A stretch of 47,882 nt of DNA from Hanstruepera ponticola (GTDB lineage: Bacteria > Bacteroidota > Bacteroidia > Flavobacteriales > Flavobacteriaceae). The notes below the pieces were generated by a model. That model saw only the letters and a program-made list of their open reading frames with translations. It made no database searches and was not told where the DNA came from. How positions within the stretch are numbered: position 1 is the first letter of the stretch; each line of letters opens with the position of its first letter. A program made the position numbers and the translations under genes. Positions 47,697 to 47,882 of the stretch are shown one piece after another. The DNA is taken from the NCBI RefSeq assembly GCF_012931685.1, contig NZ_JABANC010000010.1:1-47882 (forward strand), read 5' to 3'.

Positions 47697-47882
47697 TTGA
47701 CTACAATGGTGGTCAATTTGACTACAAACGGGGTCAACAGCAATGGTGGTTATTGCATTTTGCAATGGTGGTTATTGCATTTTGCAATGGTGGTTATTGC
47801 ATTTTGCAATGGTGGTTATTGCATTTTGCAATGGTGGTTATTGCATTTTGCAATGGTGGTTATTGCATTTTGCAATGGTGGT
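47697..47882 (+). repeat. Tandem array of 22-bp self-complementary units, running off the window
   Basis: Seven units at exact 22-bp spacing start at 47741, 47763, 47785, 47807, 47829, 47851 and 47873 (last one cut by the window edge). Each holds GCAAT-GGTGGTT-ATTGC followed by ATTTT, and the junction between units can alternatively pair ATTGCA-TTT-TGCAAT. Two divergent units precede them (47697-47716 and 47718-47737) with arms TTGAC/GTCAA and 10-nt loops. There are no unique spacers. The 47634-47696 stretch before it has no gene. Confidence 0.95.

Noticed and set aside
47741-47882. CRISPR array
   Set aside because: Units are identical and contiguous, with no unique spacers and no cas genes in the window.

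Overview
The window looks like a chromosomal segment of a marine-type member of the Flavobacteriaceae (Bacteroidota). The evidence is low GC content, three secreted proteins with type IX secretion (T9SS) C-terminal sorting domains, family-typical genes (a DUF4290 protein next to murA, a Lacal_2735-type small protein, a START-like protein, a fused CcsBA, the bacillithiol enzyme BshB1), near-absence of Shine-Dalgarno sites, and many promoters of the Bacteroidota form (TTTG or TTGG, 19-20 bp, TAnnTTTG). The closest genus cannot be fixed from sequence alone.

Layout. 1-6.8 kb: end of a large HYR-repeat T9SS protein, a UspA protein, a DUF3108 protein with a small membrane partner, and a tandem pair of M28 lipoprotein peptidases, then tRNA-His. 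6.9-15.1 kb: mostly minus strand: bshB1 with a PLP trans-sulfuration enzyme, a MATE exporter with a strikingly foldable 5' leader, a small nuclease-like orphan, mscL, ccsBA and a truncated hemoglobin. 15.1-20 kb: an operon of a DUF2520 protein, a KdsC-type phosphatase, a UbiA prenyltransferase and Maf, then an MscS-like channel and CorA. 20-23.2 kb: a repeat-rich island with two genes of atypical G-rich codon use (a T9SS protein and an unrecognised 252-aa protein) and several classes of repeats. 23.2-29.8 kb: a PIG-L deacetylase, a 33-aa membrane peptide and a sodium:solute symporter; a membrane protein/XRE pair; DUF2911 and small secreted proteins.

30.0-34.6 kb is a compact eight-gene operon (folE, small helical protein, SDR, glutathione peroxidase, Lacal_2735, TspO, SRPBCC, photolyase) that reads as a light and oxidative stress unit; its photolyase is interrupted by an in-frame TGA. 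34.7-45.3 kb is mostly housekeeping: a VCBS/ASPIC T9SS protein, a SnoaL-like protein, DUF4290-murA (MurA has Asp instead of the fosfomycin-target Cys), DUF493, an AAA ATPase-recQ-fmt operon, HU, YqgE, a class IV aminotransferase and a START-like protein.

From 45.4 kb to the right edge the window enters an integrated element: tRNA-Met, then a tyrosine recombinase in the same direction, an overlapping unrecognised gene, and a 22-bp tandem array of self-complementary units that runs off the end of the window. This recombinase-companion-array module is the best candidate here for an undescribed system, followed by the structured MATE leader and the covarying hairpin repeats of the 18-22 kb region. 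All functional calls come from reading motifs; no database search was run.
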